This document shows, in pieces, positions 8,628 to 17,914 of a DNA stretch of 64,000 bases. This stretch comes from Cellulomonas sp. WB94 (lineage in GTDB: Bacteria; Actinomycetota; Actinomycetes; Actinomycetales; Cellulomonadaceae). The stretch covers positions 558,001 through 622,000 of the forward strand of contig NZ_QEES01000002.1 of the NCBI RefSeq assembly GCF_003115775.1, given 5' to 3'. The translations under genes were made by a program, and so were the position numbers. The notes beneath the pieces were generated by a model. The model was not told where the DNA came from. It ran no database searches and saw only the letters and a program-made list of their open reading frames with translations. Numbering within the stretch: the stretch's first letter is position 1; every line of letters starts with the position of its first letter.

Positions 8628-11600
8628 TCAGGCCGTCGCGGCGAGCTGGGCGATCTCCGTGTCGCTCAGCACCCGGTCGAAGACCTTGACGTCATCGATC
8701 GCGCCATTCCAGAAGTCGCCGTCCTGGCCGGCCCACTTGGCCCGGCCGATGGACAACGAACCCGTGCTGACCCCGTCGACCCCTCCGACCGTCGTCCCTG
8801 CCGGCTGGCCATCGACGTAGAGCTTCACCTCGTCGGTGGCCTGGTTGCGGACGCCCACCAGGTGGTACCACCGGCCCAGCTCCGGGGTGATCGCGAGGCG
8901 TGCCCGGACCTCGCCCGGCAGGCTGAACGCGAAGCCACCCTGGCCGTACTGCAGGTAGAACGGGTTGGCCTGCGCCCGCCCGTCCTGGCTGAGGGCGGTG
9001 GCGTAGTTGCCCGGCAGGGCGTCGAGCCGCACCCACGCGGCCACCGTGTAGTCCTTCGTGGTGTCGATCACGGGGGCCTCGGTCTCCGCGAACCCGTCGA
9101 CACCGTTGAAGTCCAGCGCCGTCCCGTGCACGCCGCTGACCCACGTGGAGCCGCCCGACGTCGTCAGGGTGCTGGTCCCGCACCCGTCGGCGCCCGTGGT
9201 GCCGGTGCCCTCGTCGAGCGCCCAGCAGCCCTGACCGGGGTAGGTGACGGGCTGACCTGCGCTGGCACCAGCGGCGATGACCTTCTTGTTGATCGCCACG
9301 ACCTGCGCCGCGTCGACCTTCAGCGCCTTGCGGTCATAGGTCCACATGCCGTTGATCTCGTGCTCCAGGTCGGTGACCTGGGTGTACACCGAGCCCGACA
9401 GCTCGTGGGCGGCCTGCCAGAGGTAGAACGTCTCCGTGTTCTCCACGTAGCGCCGCGTCAGCAGGGCCTTGCTCTCGACGCCGCTGTAGATGGCCAGCGG
9501 GGTCCCCGGGTACATGTGTCCGGGGGTCCTGAGCGTGAAGCCACCGTGCTCGCCGTCCATGGCGGCGCGGGTCGCGTCCGGCAGCGCCGGGTCGGTGTTG
9601 TTGTAGTCGTGGTGGTCGATGATGTCCCCGGCGCCGGAGTCACCCTTGGAGTTGCAGCAGTTGACGCCGCTGTGGGCGTTGATCACCCGGGACGGGTCGT
9701 AGGCCATGACGTCCTTGACGATGTTGCCCGTCGCGGTGCGGTCCCACTCGCCCCAGCCCTCGTTGAACACCACGTAGCCGATGACCGACGGGTGGTTGTG
9801 GAGCTGGTCCATCATCTCCTTGCCCTGGGCGACGAAGTCCTGCTTCGCCTGGTCGGTCTGCCAGTTGCCGGAGACGAAGTCCTGCCACACGAGCATCCCG
9901 ATCTCGTCGGCGTGCTGGTACCAGCGGGCCGGTTCGACCTTGATGTGCTTGCGGACCGCGTTGAAGCCGAGGTCCTTCTGGGCCTGCAGGTCCCAGCGCA
10001 GGGCCGCGTCGGTCGGAGCGGTGTACAGCCCGTCGGGCCAGAAGCCCTGGTCCAGCATGGCGAGCGAGAAGATCGGCTTCCCGTTCAGGACGAGCTTCTG
10101 GTAGTCGCCGACCTGCTCGACGGCGATGGAGCGCATCGCGAAGTAGCTGTCGACGGTGTCCTTGACCTTCCCGTCCTTGAGGACGACCTGCAGCTTGTAC
10201 AGGTACGGGTCGTCAGGCGTCCACAGGTGCTGCTTCTTGACGGGAACGGCGAGAGGCGTGTTGACCGGCCCCTCGATGGCGCCCGCGTTGTTGCCGAGGG
10301 CGTCGTACGCGTGGATGACCACCGTGGCCCCCGCGCGCGCCGTCGACGAGTGGGCGGTCACCGTGAGCGTGCCCGTCGTGATGTCAGGCGTGAGGACCAG
10401 GTCGTCGATGGCCCGGTCGGGGACCGGCTCCATCCAGACCGTCTGCCAGATGCCCGAGGACGGCGTGTAGACGATGCCGCCCGGGTTGGTGCTCTGCTTG
10501 CCGATGCCCTGGTTGTCGCCGGTGGTGTCCGTGACCGCCACGACGATCTCCTGCGGGCCCGACGCGGTGAGGGCGTCGGTGATGTCCGCTGAGAAGGCCG
10601 TGTAGCCACCGCGGTGCGAGGCGACCTGGGTGCCGTTCACGTAGACGGTCGCGTCGTAGTCGACGGCCCCGAAGTTGAGCTTGAGCCGCTGACCGGTGCC
10701 GATCTTCCAGCCTGCCGGGACGGTCACGAGCCTGCGGTAGAACATGTGGTCCTCGTGGCGCTCGAGGCCCGAGAGCTGGGACTCGACGGGGTACGGCACG
10801 ATGATCTTCTCGGCGAGCGTCGTCCCGAACGGCGGCTGCTGGCCGGCGGTCGCACCGGCGAACTCCCACGGACCGTTGAGGTTGAGCCACTGGGTGCGCA
10901 CCTGCTGCGGGCGCGGGTACTCGGGCAGCGGGTGGTTCGGGTCGACGTCGTCGGCCCACTGCGTCTGCATGCGCAGCGTCGAGGCGTTCGTGGCGTTGCG
11001 CGTGATGCTCGGGACGAGGGCGCCACCGACCGCGAGGCCACCGGTGCCGTCGTACGAGAAGCGGACACGCTGGTTCGCGTAGACCTCGTCCTGCAGCGTG
11101 ATGACGACGATCGAGGCGTCGGCGGGGTCGAGCGCGACGGACGCGACCGGGTACGGCGTCGTGTCGACGGAGACCGCCAGGTGCGCAGCGGACGTCGCCA
11201 GGTCGGTGACCGGCTGGTCGAAGTCGGCGCGGAGCTGACGACCCGCGGTGTCGAGCGTCAGGTCGACCGGGTAGATCTCGAAGCCGGGCGGCGGGGTGAA
11301 GGCCGACGTCGGCACGATGGACTTGTCGATGCCCGGGCCGGACCAGCGCAGGAAGAGGTTCGCGCCGCCGATGTCCTGGAAGAGCTCCATGCGGAAGACG
11401 TGCTGGACGCCTGCCTCGAGGTGGACGACGGCCGAGGTCTGCTCCTTGTCCCAGTCCCCGACCCAGTGGTCGATGACCGGCTTGTCGTCGATCCACAGCC
11501 GGAAGCCGTTGTCGCCGATCGCGTAGAACGTGAAGTCCCCCGTGGCCGGAGCCTGGATCAGACCGGTCCAGCGGGCGGTCGTGTTCTCCGTCTGGTTCGT

Positions 11601-12317
11601 GTAGTCGCGGAAGACCGGCACGAGGTCAGCGAAGTCGATGTTGGGCTCGAGCGTCGCCAGCCCCAGCTGGGCGAAGTCGTGCCGGCCCGCAGCCGAAGAG
11701 CGGTAGTACTCCCCGCGCAGACCGTCCGTCGTGGACGTCGGGGTCGTGACGGTGAACGCGGACTGCGGCACCAGCTGCTTGTCGATCCCGGGGCCCGACC
11801 AGCGCAGGTACATGTTCGCGCCGCCGAAGTCCTGGAAGTACTCGAGGCGGAAGTCGTGCTTCTCCCCCGCGACGAGCGGCAGCGCCACGGAGTGCTGCTC
11901 GTTGTCCCAGTCCGCGACCCAGTGGTCGATGACCAGGGCTCCGTCGACCCAGAGGCGGAAGCCGTTGTCGCCCATGGCGTAGAACGTGAAGTCGCCCGTG
12001 GCCGGGGCCTCGATCTGCCCGGTCCAGCGAGCGCTCGTCCACTCCTGCTTGCCCACGCGCGCCTGGAAGAGCGGGCGCAGGTCGGTGAAGTTCACCTGTG
12101 CCGACAGCTCGGTGCCTCCCGAGGTGCCGAAGTCGTGGGCGCCGTTGGTGGTCTGCGAGAAGTACTCGCCGACCAGCCCGTGGGCCGCCGGGCTCGCCTG
12201 GACCGCCGGAGCCGGCGGCTCGGCTGCCGTTGCTGCACCACCCCCCGGCGACAGGCCTATCAAGGCAAGGGCTACCGCGAGGGCGAACGCGCGTGGCCGG
12301 GCCGAGCTCTTCGGCAT
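8628..12317 (-). CDS. Secreted GH2-family glycoside hydrolase with two PA14 domains and LamG domain
   Basis: This is a 1229-residue exported enzyme. A Sec signal peptide covers about residues 1-32 (cleavage near ATAA). Two PA14 carbohydrate-binding domains follow (about 46-190 and 203-345), each with a DNGFRLW(V/I)D core. After a bacterial Ig-like segment comes a GH2 catalytic unit: sugar-binding jelly roll from about 460, Ig-like domain, and TIM barrel. FNEGWGE near residue 852 supplies the expected acid/base Glu, and DGEHGG near 922 a plausible nucleophile Glu. The C-terminal 200 residues are a LamG/concanavalin-like domain. AGGGAG lies 5 nt before the ATG. GH2 includes beta-galactosidases, glucuronidases and mannosidases, and galactofuranosidases have been reported; the exact bond is unknown. 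It shares an operator-like motif with the transporter operon. Confidence 0.9.
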   Translation of the reverse strand: MPKSSARPRAFALAVALALIGLSPGGGAATAAEPPAPAVQASPAAHGLVGEYFSQTTNGAHDFGTSGGTELSAQVNFTDLRPLFQARVGKQEWTSARWTGQIEAPATGDFTFYAMGDNGFRLWVDGALVIDHWVADWDNEQHSVALPLVAGEKHDFRLEYFQDFGGANMYLRWSGPGIDKQLVPQSAFTVTTPTSTTDGLRGEYYRSSAAGRHDFAQLGLATLEPNIDFADLVPVFRDYTNQTENTTARWTGLIQAPATGDFTFYAIGDNGFRLWIDDKPVIDHWVGDWDKEQTSAVVHLEAGVQHVFRMELFQDIGGANLFLRWSGPGIDKSIVPTSAFTPPPGFEIYPVDLTLDTAGRQLRADFDQPVTDLATSAAHLAVSVDTTPYPVASVALDPADASIVVITLQDEVYANQRVRFSYDGTGGLAVGGALVPSITRNATNASTLRMQTQWADDVDPNHPLPEYPRPQQVRTQWLNLNGPWEFAGATAGQQPPFGTTLAEKIIVPYPVESQLSGLERHEDHMFYRRLVTVPAGWKIGTGQRLKLNFGAVDYDATVYVNGTQVASHRGGYTAFSADITDALTASGPQEIVVAVTDTTGDNQGIGKQSTNPGGIVYTPSSGIWQTVWMEPVPDRAIDDLVLTPDITTGTLTVTAHSSTARAGATVVIHAYDALGNNAGAIEGPVNTPLAVPVKKQHLWTPDDPYLYKLQVVLKDGKVKDTVDSYFAMRSIAVEQVGDYQKLVLNGKPIFSLAMLDQGFWPDGLYTAPTDAALRWDLQAQKDLGFNAVRKHIKVEPARWYQHADEIGMLVWQDFVSGNWQTDQAKQDFVAQGKEMMDQLHNHPSVIGYVVFNEGWGEWDRTATGNIVKDVMAYDPSRVINAHSGVNCCNSKGDSGAGDIIDHHDYNNTDPALPDATRAAMDGEHGGFTLRTPGHMYPGTPLAIYSGVESKALLTRRYVENTETFYLWQAAHELSGSVYTQVTDLEHEINGMWTYDRKALKVDAAQVVAINKKVIAAGASAGQPVTYPGQGCWALDEGTGTTGADGCGTSTLTTSGGSTWVSGVHGTALDFNGVDGFAETEAPVIDTTKDYTVAAWVRLDALPGNYATALSQDGRAQANPFYLQYGQGGFAFSLPGEVRARLAITPELGRWYHLVGVRNQATDEVKLYVDGQPAGTTVGGVDGVSTGSLSIGRAKWAGQDGDFWNGAIDDVKVFDRVLSDTEIAQLAATA

Positions 12318-12331
12318 CAGGACTCCCTGGT

Positions 12332-12390
12332 TGATCGACTCTGATCGGAACTGACCGAAGTTGTATTAAGACATGATCGACCCGTGATCG
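12332..12390. promoter_or_regulatory. Operator-like cluster upstream of the GH2 gene
   Basis: Within 59 bp the word TGATCG occurs four times (12332, 12342, 12374, 12385). Positions 12343-12359 read GATCG-GAAC-TGACCGAA, the same pattern as at 4791-4807 and in the same orientation relative to the downstream gene. The site begins only 26 bp before the ATG, a position suited to repression. The regulator is presumably one of the two DeoR proteins nearby. Confidence 0.5.
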
Positions 12391-12568
12391 TCTAGAGGGC
12401 GAGGCGAGCGGGCGGCTGACGCACTCGGTCGCCGGAAGGACCCGACGCCGACAACCGGGCGCGCAAGCCGCCGACGTCGTGCTCCATGTGCGAGAGTCCG
12501 TAGCGCACGCTCCCGGCATTCACCTGCGGCACGGAGGACGAGATGGTCGTGACCTCGGCGGACCAGCG

Positions 12569-12922
12569 ATGACGGACCGTGCGGTCGCCGCACCGGCGGC
12601 CGTCGTATGGGGTCAGCCCGGACGCTCCCGCCACGCCGTCCGCCGCGCCTGGCAGTACCTGCTCGCCGGCTGGGGCATCACCGCGCTGATCGCAGCCGCA
12701 GCGCTGGCCACGAGCCGCGACGAGGCGTTCATCGGGCTACTGGTCCTGCCCGTCCCGCACGGGGTGGCGCTGTGGTGGGCATGGCGAGCATGGCGGACGG
12801 CGGACCGGGGCCGACGGACCGAACCGGTGCTGGCGGCCCTGTGCGCGCTCCTGCATCTTCTGGCCAGCGGGGGACTCATCGGCGCCATGCTCGTCGTCTC
12901 GGCCGGCCTGTCAGCTACCTGA
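12569..12922 (+). CDS. Small hypothetical membrane protein
   Basis: This predicted protein of 117 residues has three hydrophobic segments: about 30-48 (LAGWGITALIAAAAL), 55-75 (FIGLLVLPVPHGVALWW) and 90-113 (LAALCALLHLLASGGLIGAM). Charged Arg-rich loops separate them, the pattern of a small integral membrane protein. I do not recognise the family. The start chosen is the ATG directly before MTDRAVAAPA; an upstream ATG at 12479 would add an implausible His/Arg-rich leader. It sits alone between the GH2 locus and the integrated element, and no function can be inferred from neighbours. Confidence 0.6.
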   Translation: MTDRAVAAPAAVVWGQPGRSRHAVRRAWQYLLAGWGITALIAAAALATSRDEAFIGLLVLPVPHGVALWWAWRAWRTADRGRRTEPVLAALCALLHLLASGGLIGAMLVVSAGLSAT

Positions 12923-13267
12923 CCGCGAGGAGCAGGCGATGGAGGTGCGCGACCGATGAGCCGATCGACCGGGTGGCGCTGCGGCCGTGTCACGCCTCGC
13001 GCCGGGCTCGCGGGCGCGCATCGGTGCGACGCACGGAAGGGTCTGGCTGACCGTCGTCGCGACGTGGCGGCGAGCGCCGAAGGTTCGACGCCGGTGACTG
13101 CCTTGCTCGCCCACGCGGCGTAGATGTCGTCCACCGCCGCCTGCGATCCCGGCACCATGCCCGACTTCGAACGTACGTGGCGTTCCTGGCGCGATCTCGG
13201 AAGGTCGACGTAGAACGCCGCGGTTCGAAAGCGACCATTTTCGCCAAGGGGGAAATCGGGGAGCGGA
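12923..13267. other. Chromosomal flank left of the integrated element, no gene seen
   Basis: I find no convincing coding sequence in these 345 bases. The last 20 bases before the direct repeat resemble a decayed tRNA 3' end only loosely. The stretch may contain remains of the original DNA downstream of the tRNA gene. Confidence 0.4.
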
Positions 13268-13294
13268 TTGAACCTACGACCTCTGGGTTATGAG
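13268..13294. repeat. Left attachment site (attL), 27-bp direct repeat of tRNA-fMet
   Basis: These 27 bases are identical to 35898-35924 inside the initiator tRNA gene, from the anticodon stem-loop to the T-loop (core CTCATAACCCAGAGG on the minus strand). Sequence identity breaks at both ends. A tyrosine integrase gene starts 170 bp to the right, so this is the typical end of an integrated element. Confidence 0.88.
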
Positions 13295-13410
13295 TGGAAT
13301 TCGGGTTGCGTTCCGCAGCCCTCCTGCTAGCCTGGATGCGGACGTCAGGGCAGGTCAGGTGGCACTTTCGATCCATCGATGTTCGCCGATGTCCAGGCAG
13401 ATTCGTCGAC

Positions 13411-13433
13411 GTCTGCCCACATTCTGCCCACAT
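13411..13433. repeat. Left copy of a 23-bp subterminal repeat (possible integrase arm site)
   Basis: This 23-base sequence contains TGCCCACAT twice. It matches 35799-35821 at 22 of 23 positions and in the same orientation. It lies 116 bp inside attL, and its partner 76 bp inside attR, the place where tyrosine integrases bind through their arm-binding domain. The role is inferred from position. Confidence 0.5.
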
Positions 13434-13463
13434 TTCTCCATTGTTTCAGGAGGTGGATCAGCG

Positions 13464-14588
13464 ATGGCCTGGGTGACCAAGCGCCGGGCATCCGACGGAT
13501 CCCTGCACTACCAGGGTAGGTACCGCGACCCGTTCGGCGCCAAGCGCACGGTCGGCACGTTCCCATCGCACCGTCAGGCCCTCAAGGCCGCGAACCGCGC
13601 CGAGGGCACCGTCCTCGACGGCACCTGGCTGGACCCCCGCGCCGGCACCGTCACCTTCCAGCAGTACGCCGAGGAGGTCTGGCTGCCGTCGCGGCACCTC
13701 GAGGTCTCCACGCGCGCCGGGTACCGGTCCTACCTGCGCATCCACTTCGTGCCGTTCTTCGGGCACATGCCGCTGGCCCGCATCATGCCCTCGACGGTTC
13801 AGGCGTGGGTCTCCTATGCCGTCAGCAAGGGACTGTCGCCGCGGTCGGTCTTGAAGTACCACGTGATGCTGCACTCCGTCTTCGCCCGAGCGGTGCGCGA
13901 CCGGATCCTGGCGTTCAACCCGTGCGAGGCCACCGAGCTGCCGAAGGTCATCGCGAAGAAGTACCGCACCCTTACGCCCGACGAGTTCGACCGCCTCCTC
14001 GCCGCGATGCCCGACCGGTTCAAGGCGATGGTGCTCACCGACATCGAGACCGGGCTGCGCTGGGGCGAGCTCGTGGCGCTGCGACCGCGGCACATCGACT
14101 TCCTCCGGCGCACGGTGACCGTCGAGGAGACCATCGTCGAGATCTCCCGCAAGGACTCCCCCACCGGCGAACGCATGCTGTTCAAGCCGTACCCGAAGGA
14201 CGACGAGCCTCGGACCTTGCGGATCTCGCAGGATCTCCTCGACACCCTCGCGGCTCGGATCGCCGCACTCGGCCTCAGCCGCGACGACCTGCTGTTCCCC
14301 TCACGCGACATCGCCGGCGGCACTCCCCTGTCCCGCGCCACCTTCAACACTCGCTACTGGCACCCCGCCGTCAACGAGGCAGGTATCGACTTCCCGCTCC
14401 GCATGCACGACCTCCGACACGCCCACGCATCGTGGCTGCTGGCCGGCGGCGCCGATCTCGTGGCGGTCATGGAGCGCATGGGGCACTCGCAGATCATGAC
14501 GACGCAGAAGTACCTGCACACGCTGCCGGACGCGGACGACAAGGCGCTGGCGGCGTTCGAGTCCGTACGCGGGAGAGTGCGCCAGTGA
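13464..14588 (+). CDS. Tyrosine recombinase / phage-type integrase
   Basis: This 374-residue integrase should catalyse integration and excision of the surrounding element at the tRNA-fMet site. The N-terminal part (about 1-60) resembles an arm-binding AP2-like domain, residues about 62-160 a core-binding SAM-like domain, and the remainder is catalytic. The catalytic residues are visible: Arg199 (TGLRWGE), His315 and Arg318 (HDLRH), His341 (MGHSQ) and Tyr350 (TTQKYLHTL). AGGAGGT lies 9 nt before ATG 13464, which decides the start over an in-frame upstream alternative. Length is typical for actinobacterial element integrases. It reads away from attL, toward the element interior. Confidence 0.95.
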   Translation: MAWVTKRRASDGSLHYQGRYRDPFGAKRTVGTFPSHRQALKAANRAEGTVLDGTWLDPRAGTVTFQQYAEEVWLPSRHLEVSTRAGYRSYLRIHFVPFFGHMPLARIMPSTVQAWVSYAVSKGLSPRSVLKYHVMLHSVFARAVRDRILAFNPCEATELPKVIAKKYRTLTPDEFDRLLAAMPDRFKAMVLTDIETGLRWGELVALRPRHIDFLRRTVTVEETIVEISRKDSPTGERMLFKPYPKDDEPRTLRISQDLLDTLAARIAALGLSRDDLLFPSRDIAGGTPLSRATFNTRYWHPAVNEAGIDFPLRMHDLRHAHASWLLAGGADLVAVMERMGHSQIMTTQKYLHTLPDADDKALAAFESVRGRVRQ

Positions 14589-14755
14589 CCGTTCACAACA
14601 GCAAATTTGCATCGCTAAACCACGCCCATGCGCGAGACCACATCAACGCGTCGTGACCGCGGACACTTGCGCCTCGCAGGCTTTGTCTCGAAACGCAAAG
14701 CCGACGCGTAGCAACTACGCTTCGTGACTGAAAGCCGTGCCGCAGTCGTTGGAAT

Positions 14756-16873
14756 CTACGAGTGGGCGAACGGGTGGGATGGTCCCGCGTGACCCACGAC
14801 CACATCCTTGAGAATCCACTGCTCCACCATGCTCAACTGCGAAACAAAGCTAGCATCCGAGGCTAATCGCATTAGCGAATCGAGCAACTCCGCAACTCCG
14901 TCACCTCGCAGACCCATAGCGGACAGCTTCGCACCCAAGGGAGTGGGGACGCCATACTCTTCAAGATCCACAATTCCATTTGGGAGATAGAGAGACTCTA
15001 TCTGACGCAATGCAAACTCGTAGTTCGACCCACGCTCGCCAAGACTACCCGCCACTTCGTTCTGAATGCTCTGCATACCCCTGAGCATTGAGGGGATGGT
15101 AAAGCCCATCCAGTTGCGTTGGAACTTCAGAACCTCCCGAATGACGTCGCTTCGATCCATGCCGGGACGGGCATATCTCGATTGTTGATCAACCATGGAA
15201 CCGAAGTTCCATCCATTTACTCTTGCGTTCTGAAGCTGGCCCCACATCATGTCGAAATTGATGCCACGACGCTGCCGGCCCTCGAGGAGGGTATCGAACG
15301 CCAACTTCAGCGTCTGACGAAACTCAGCGGAGTCAGGGATACCGCTCCAGCCCAGTCGAGCGATCAGATCGCGTGATTCCCTCAATTCCTCGGCCGCCTG
15401 GATCTGCAAGTCTGGGTCAAGGCCGCGATTCTTGCGAATAGTCGCCACACTAAGCGAGGTCTGCTCAAAGACGTGGTGAGCCCTCTCCAGGGCGTCGTCG
15501 TCGAGCTCGTAGGGCTGAAGCTGAATCAGTGTGGCGAGCGAAGCCATTCGTGACTGAGACTCGATCGGAATGTCAACGACAGTCTCCACGGCCGCGGGAG
15601 GCGTCGTGTACGTCACCACGTGCCCGACAAAGTGCCGGAACATCCTACCCGCGCGACCCCTGATGTTGCTGAACGTGAAGAAGTCAAGGAGCTGGCCGTC
15701 GATCTTCTTTTCGAAGACTACGACATTGCGTGCGGCCGTATTGACGCCCTCAATGAGTGTCGAAGTGCAGACAAGGTGTGCGATGTGCCCTTCGTTGAAC
15801 AAGCGAACCATGATTCTTTGTATGCTCCGCGGCAGCGGGCCCGTATGTACACCGACGCCGCGAGCGAGCGCTACTGGAACATTCCACGCGTCGTCATAGT
15901 TGGACGAGATCCAGTCGGCCACCAGCGCAGCCAAGCCATCGCCGGGCAGCGGACCGCTTATGTCGCCAATGGCCAATGCCAGATGCTCTGCCTTCTCAGG
16001 TGAACCCGTGAAGAAGAGAGTCGAGCCAGGTAGACCACCGTCGTCGACGAGCCCGAGAAGGTCATCGAGTTGATCTGGCACTGCTGAGCGATCGTCAACG
16101 TCGACCGCAACCGTTCGGAAATCGGTAGTAACCAATTGTGTCCGGAGATCCTCGCCAATAGCCTCATCGAGGCTGTCTACATTGGGTCCAATTAGATAGT
16201 ACTGCGCCCCCGTCGCACGGAGCCGCTTCCAGGCGATATTCAGAAGCGACCGACGCTGACCGAAAGGCTCGCTAGAGCCTAACTTGTAGAACTCATCGAT
16301 CACGAAGAAGTCTACATCAGGCAACTGGTCGAACTCAAGGAAACGTTCCTGCGTCAGAACGAATACATTTCGATCGCCGAGCGACTGACTCGCGTGAGTG
16401 ATGATTGTGTAGTTGCCTCGAAAGCGCGCGAGTCTCCGTCGTGTCTCGTCGATGAGAGCAATGGTTGGAACGATCAGCACAATCTGCGACCAATGGTTAC
16501 TTGCGACCAACGCATCCAGAATCGCCGACTTGCCGAACGAGGTCGGCGCTGAGAGTATAAGGCTCTCGCCGTCCATGAGGCGAGAGAATACGTGCTGCTG
16601 CATCGCGTGAAATGTGAATCCCTCTTCCGCAAGACTCTCCGGGGAGTGGAACTCGAGCGCGAGCGCTTCGGATGTACCCTCTCTTGAACTCGCGGACATG
16701 TACGGGAACAACCCATAGTGCGCGCAGAGGGAGTCGACGACTGGCAACTCGGGCCCGGAGGAACCATACGAGTCGAGAAATCGAATGAGACGGTCGCGAC
16801 CAGCGGCCCGCCCATCCTCGGCGCGGGATAGAGCAGCAATCGCCTTCAATTCCGCAAAGACCTCCACGACCAT
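14756..16873 (-). CDS. hamB: Hachiman defence protein HamB (superfamily 2 helicase)
   Basis: This 705-residue protein has superfamily-2 helicase motifs: a Walker A-like APTSFGKSA (109-117), a DExx-box VIDEFYKL with DEFY at 193-196, and motif VI NIRGRAGRM (403-411). The C-terminal 250 residues are helical with no motif I know. It follows the DUF1837 gene by 8 bp on the same strand, which is the defining order of a type I Hachiman anti-phage system. Known Hachiman complexes pair a helicase that surveys DNA with the HamA nuclease effector. AGAGGAGGGT abuts the ATG; a GTG two codons later would have better spacing. Base composition is visibly less GC-rich than flanking genes, suggesting recent acquisition. 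Confidence 0.85.
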   Translation of the reverse strand: MVVEVFAELKAIAALSRAEDGRAAGRDRLIRFLDSYGSSGPELPVVDSLCAHYGLFPYMSASSREGTSEALALEFHSPESLAEEGFTFHAMQQHVFSRLMDGESLILSAPTSFGKSAILDALVASNHWSQIVLIVPTIALIDETRRRLARFRGNYTIITHASQSLGDRNVFVLTQERFLEFDQLPDVDFFVIDEFYKLGSSEPFGQRRSLLNIAWKRLRATGAQYYLIGPNVDSLDEAIGEDLRTQLVTTDFRTVAVDVDDRSAVPDQLDDLLGLVDDGGLPGSTLFFTGSPEKAEHLALAIGDISGPLPGDGLAALVADWISSNYDDAWNVPVALARGVGVHTGPLPRSIQRIMVRLFNEGHIAHLVCTSTLIEGVNTAARNVVVFEKKIDGQLLDFFTFSNIRGRAGRMFRHFVGHVVTYTTPPAAVETVVDIPIESQSRMASLATLIQLQPYELDDDALERAHHVFEQTSLSVATIRKNRGLDPDLQIQAAEELRESRDLIARLGWSGIPDSAEFRQTLKLAFDTLLEGRQRRGINFDMMWGQLQNARVNGWNFGSMVDQQSRYARPGMDRSDVIREVLKFQRNWMGFTIPSMLRGMQSIQNEVAGSLGERGSNYEFALRQIESLYLPNGIVDLEEYGVPTPLGAKLSAMGLRGDGVAELLDSLMRLASDASFVSQLSMVEQWILKDVVVGHAGPSHPFAHS

Positions 16874-16881
16874 ACCCTCCT

Positions 16882-17748
16882 CTAGAGCGCCTGATACGCG
16901 TCGAGCTTCTGATGCATCAGTGTGAGAAAATCGTCCTTGCTCCTAAGAGGGACCAGAATGAGTTGAATGGCAATCTTCATGCGACTGGCGATCTTGTCGG
17001 TGTCAAAGCGATCCCAGATCGCGCGAGCTTCCTCCTCGAGTTCTGCGACGTACTCTGGACATATCTGATTCCAGGCGTTGACCGCGCCGCTGTCATACGT
17101 CACGAGCACGGGCATAACGAGGCTCTCCGATATCTCGTCCAGACTCCTCGCGTCGTCAAGCATTTGATGCACCGCTTCCGAATGCGGCCACGACCGATCA
17201 AGCTTGTTTGTGATTGCTACGAACTCGCGCCTGAGGAACTTGCTCGCGAGATGATCGTTCAGCGAAGCTATCGCCTCTGAGATCGCCGACGAGGGGTCCT
17301 TGTAGAACTTCGCCTCGCCAAGCCATATCTCGATCGTCTCCGACGCTTCGACAATGTGCACAGAGTCAAACCCTTTGACCGTGTCATTGTCACTATCCTT
17401 GTAGTAGATCTTGCTTACCGCCGGCTGTGCACCGAAGAAGTCGATGAGCGCCGCGTGGAGGATAAGCTCGCCGAACTCGCCACGACGTCGATACTTGTCC
17501 GTCGAGTACACCATCTGAGCAGCGCGTTTGAGCGACCGGGCGGCGTTCTCGCCATCGATGCTGTTGTACTCGGTGTAGCTCAGCGCGAAGGACGCAAGGT
17601 GACGCTGGAAGAGGTCGTCGACGAGTGCAGGAGCCCTCCACGCCGACTGTTCGTAGCCAGCGCAGAGGACTGTCAGCGAGGGATCCAGTCCAAGATCCTG
17701 GACACGGACTCTGAGAACACTCTGCATTGCGGCCCCCGTGTTCGGCAT
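16882..17748 (-). CDS. hamA: Hachiman defence protein HamA (DUF1837 nuclease)
   Basis: This 288-residue protein matches the DUF1837 pattern. A RRGEFGELIL segment lies at 88-97, then GFDSVH (126-131) and WLGEAKFY (142-149). Asp128, Glu145 and Lys147 fit a PD-(D/E)xK nuclease core, with Glu94 as a possible helix residue. HamA is the effector of Hachiman systems; when released by HamB it degrades DNA and stops phage growth at the cost of the cell. The start is ATG 17748, or the ATG seven codons later, which has a GGGGG stretch before it. It is the first gene of a two-gene operon and shares the lower GC content of hamB. Another DUF1837-associated helicase system is the only real alternative. Confidence 0.85.
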   Translation of the reverse strand: MPNTGAAMQSVLRVRVQDLGLDPSLTVLCAGYEQSAWRAPALVDDLFQRHLASFALSYTEYNSIDGENAARSLKRAAQMVYSTDKYRRRGEFGELILHAALIDFFGAQPAVSKIYYKDSDNDTVKGFDSVHIVEASETIEIWLGEAKFYKDPSSAISEAIASLNDHLASKFLRREFVAITNKLDRSWPHSEAVHQMLDDARSLDEISESLVMPVLVTYDSGAVNAWNQICPEYVAELEEEARAIWDRFDTDKIASRMKIAIQLILVPLRSKDDFLTLMHQKLDAYQAL

Positions 17749-17914
17749 TGTCGAGGTGATGCTCGCAGCCTGCGCCAGGAATTCTTGGGTCTCCGAGCGC
17801 GTGTCGCCGAGAATTCTGAAGTCGGCCGCTTGGAACCTCGATGGCGGTCTGCCCGTGCACGACCGCCGCGGGCGATCGCCGACATGGCGTCCAGCTAGCC
17901 TCAGGCAGCGAGGG

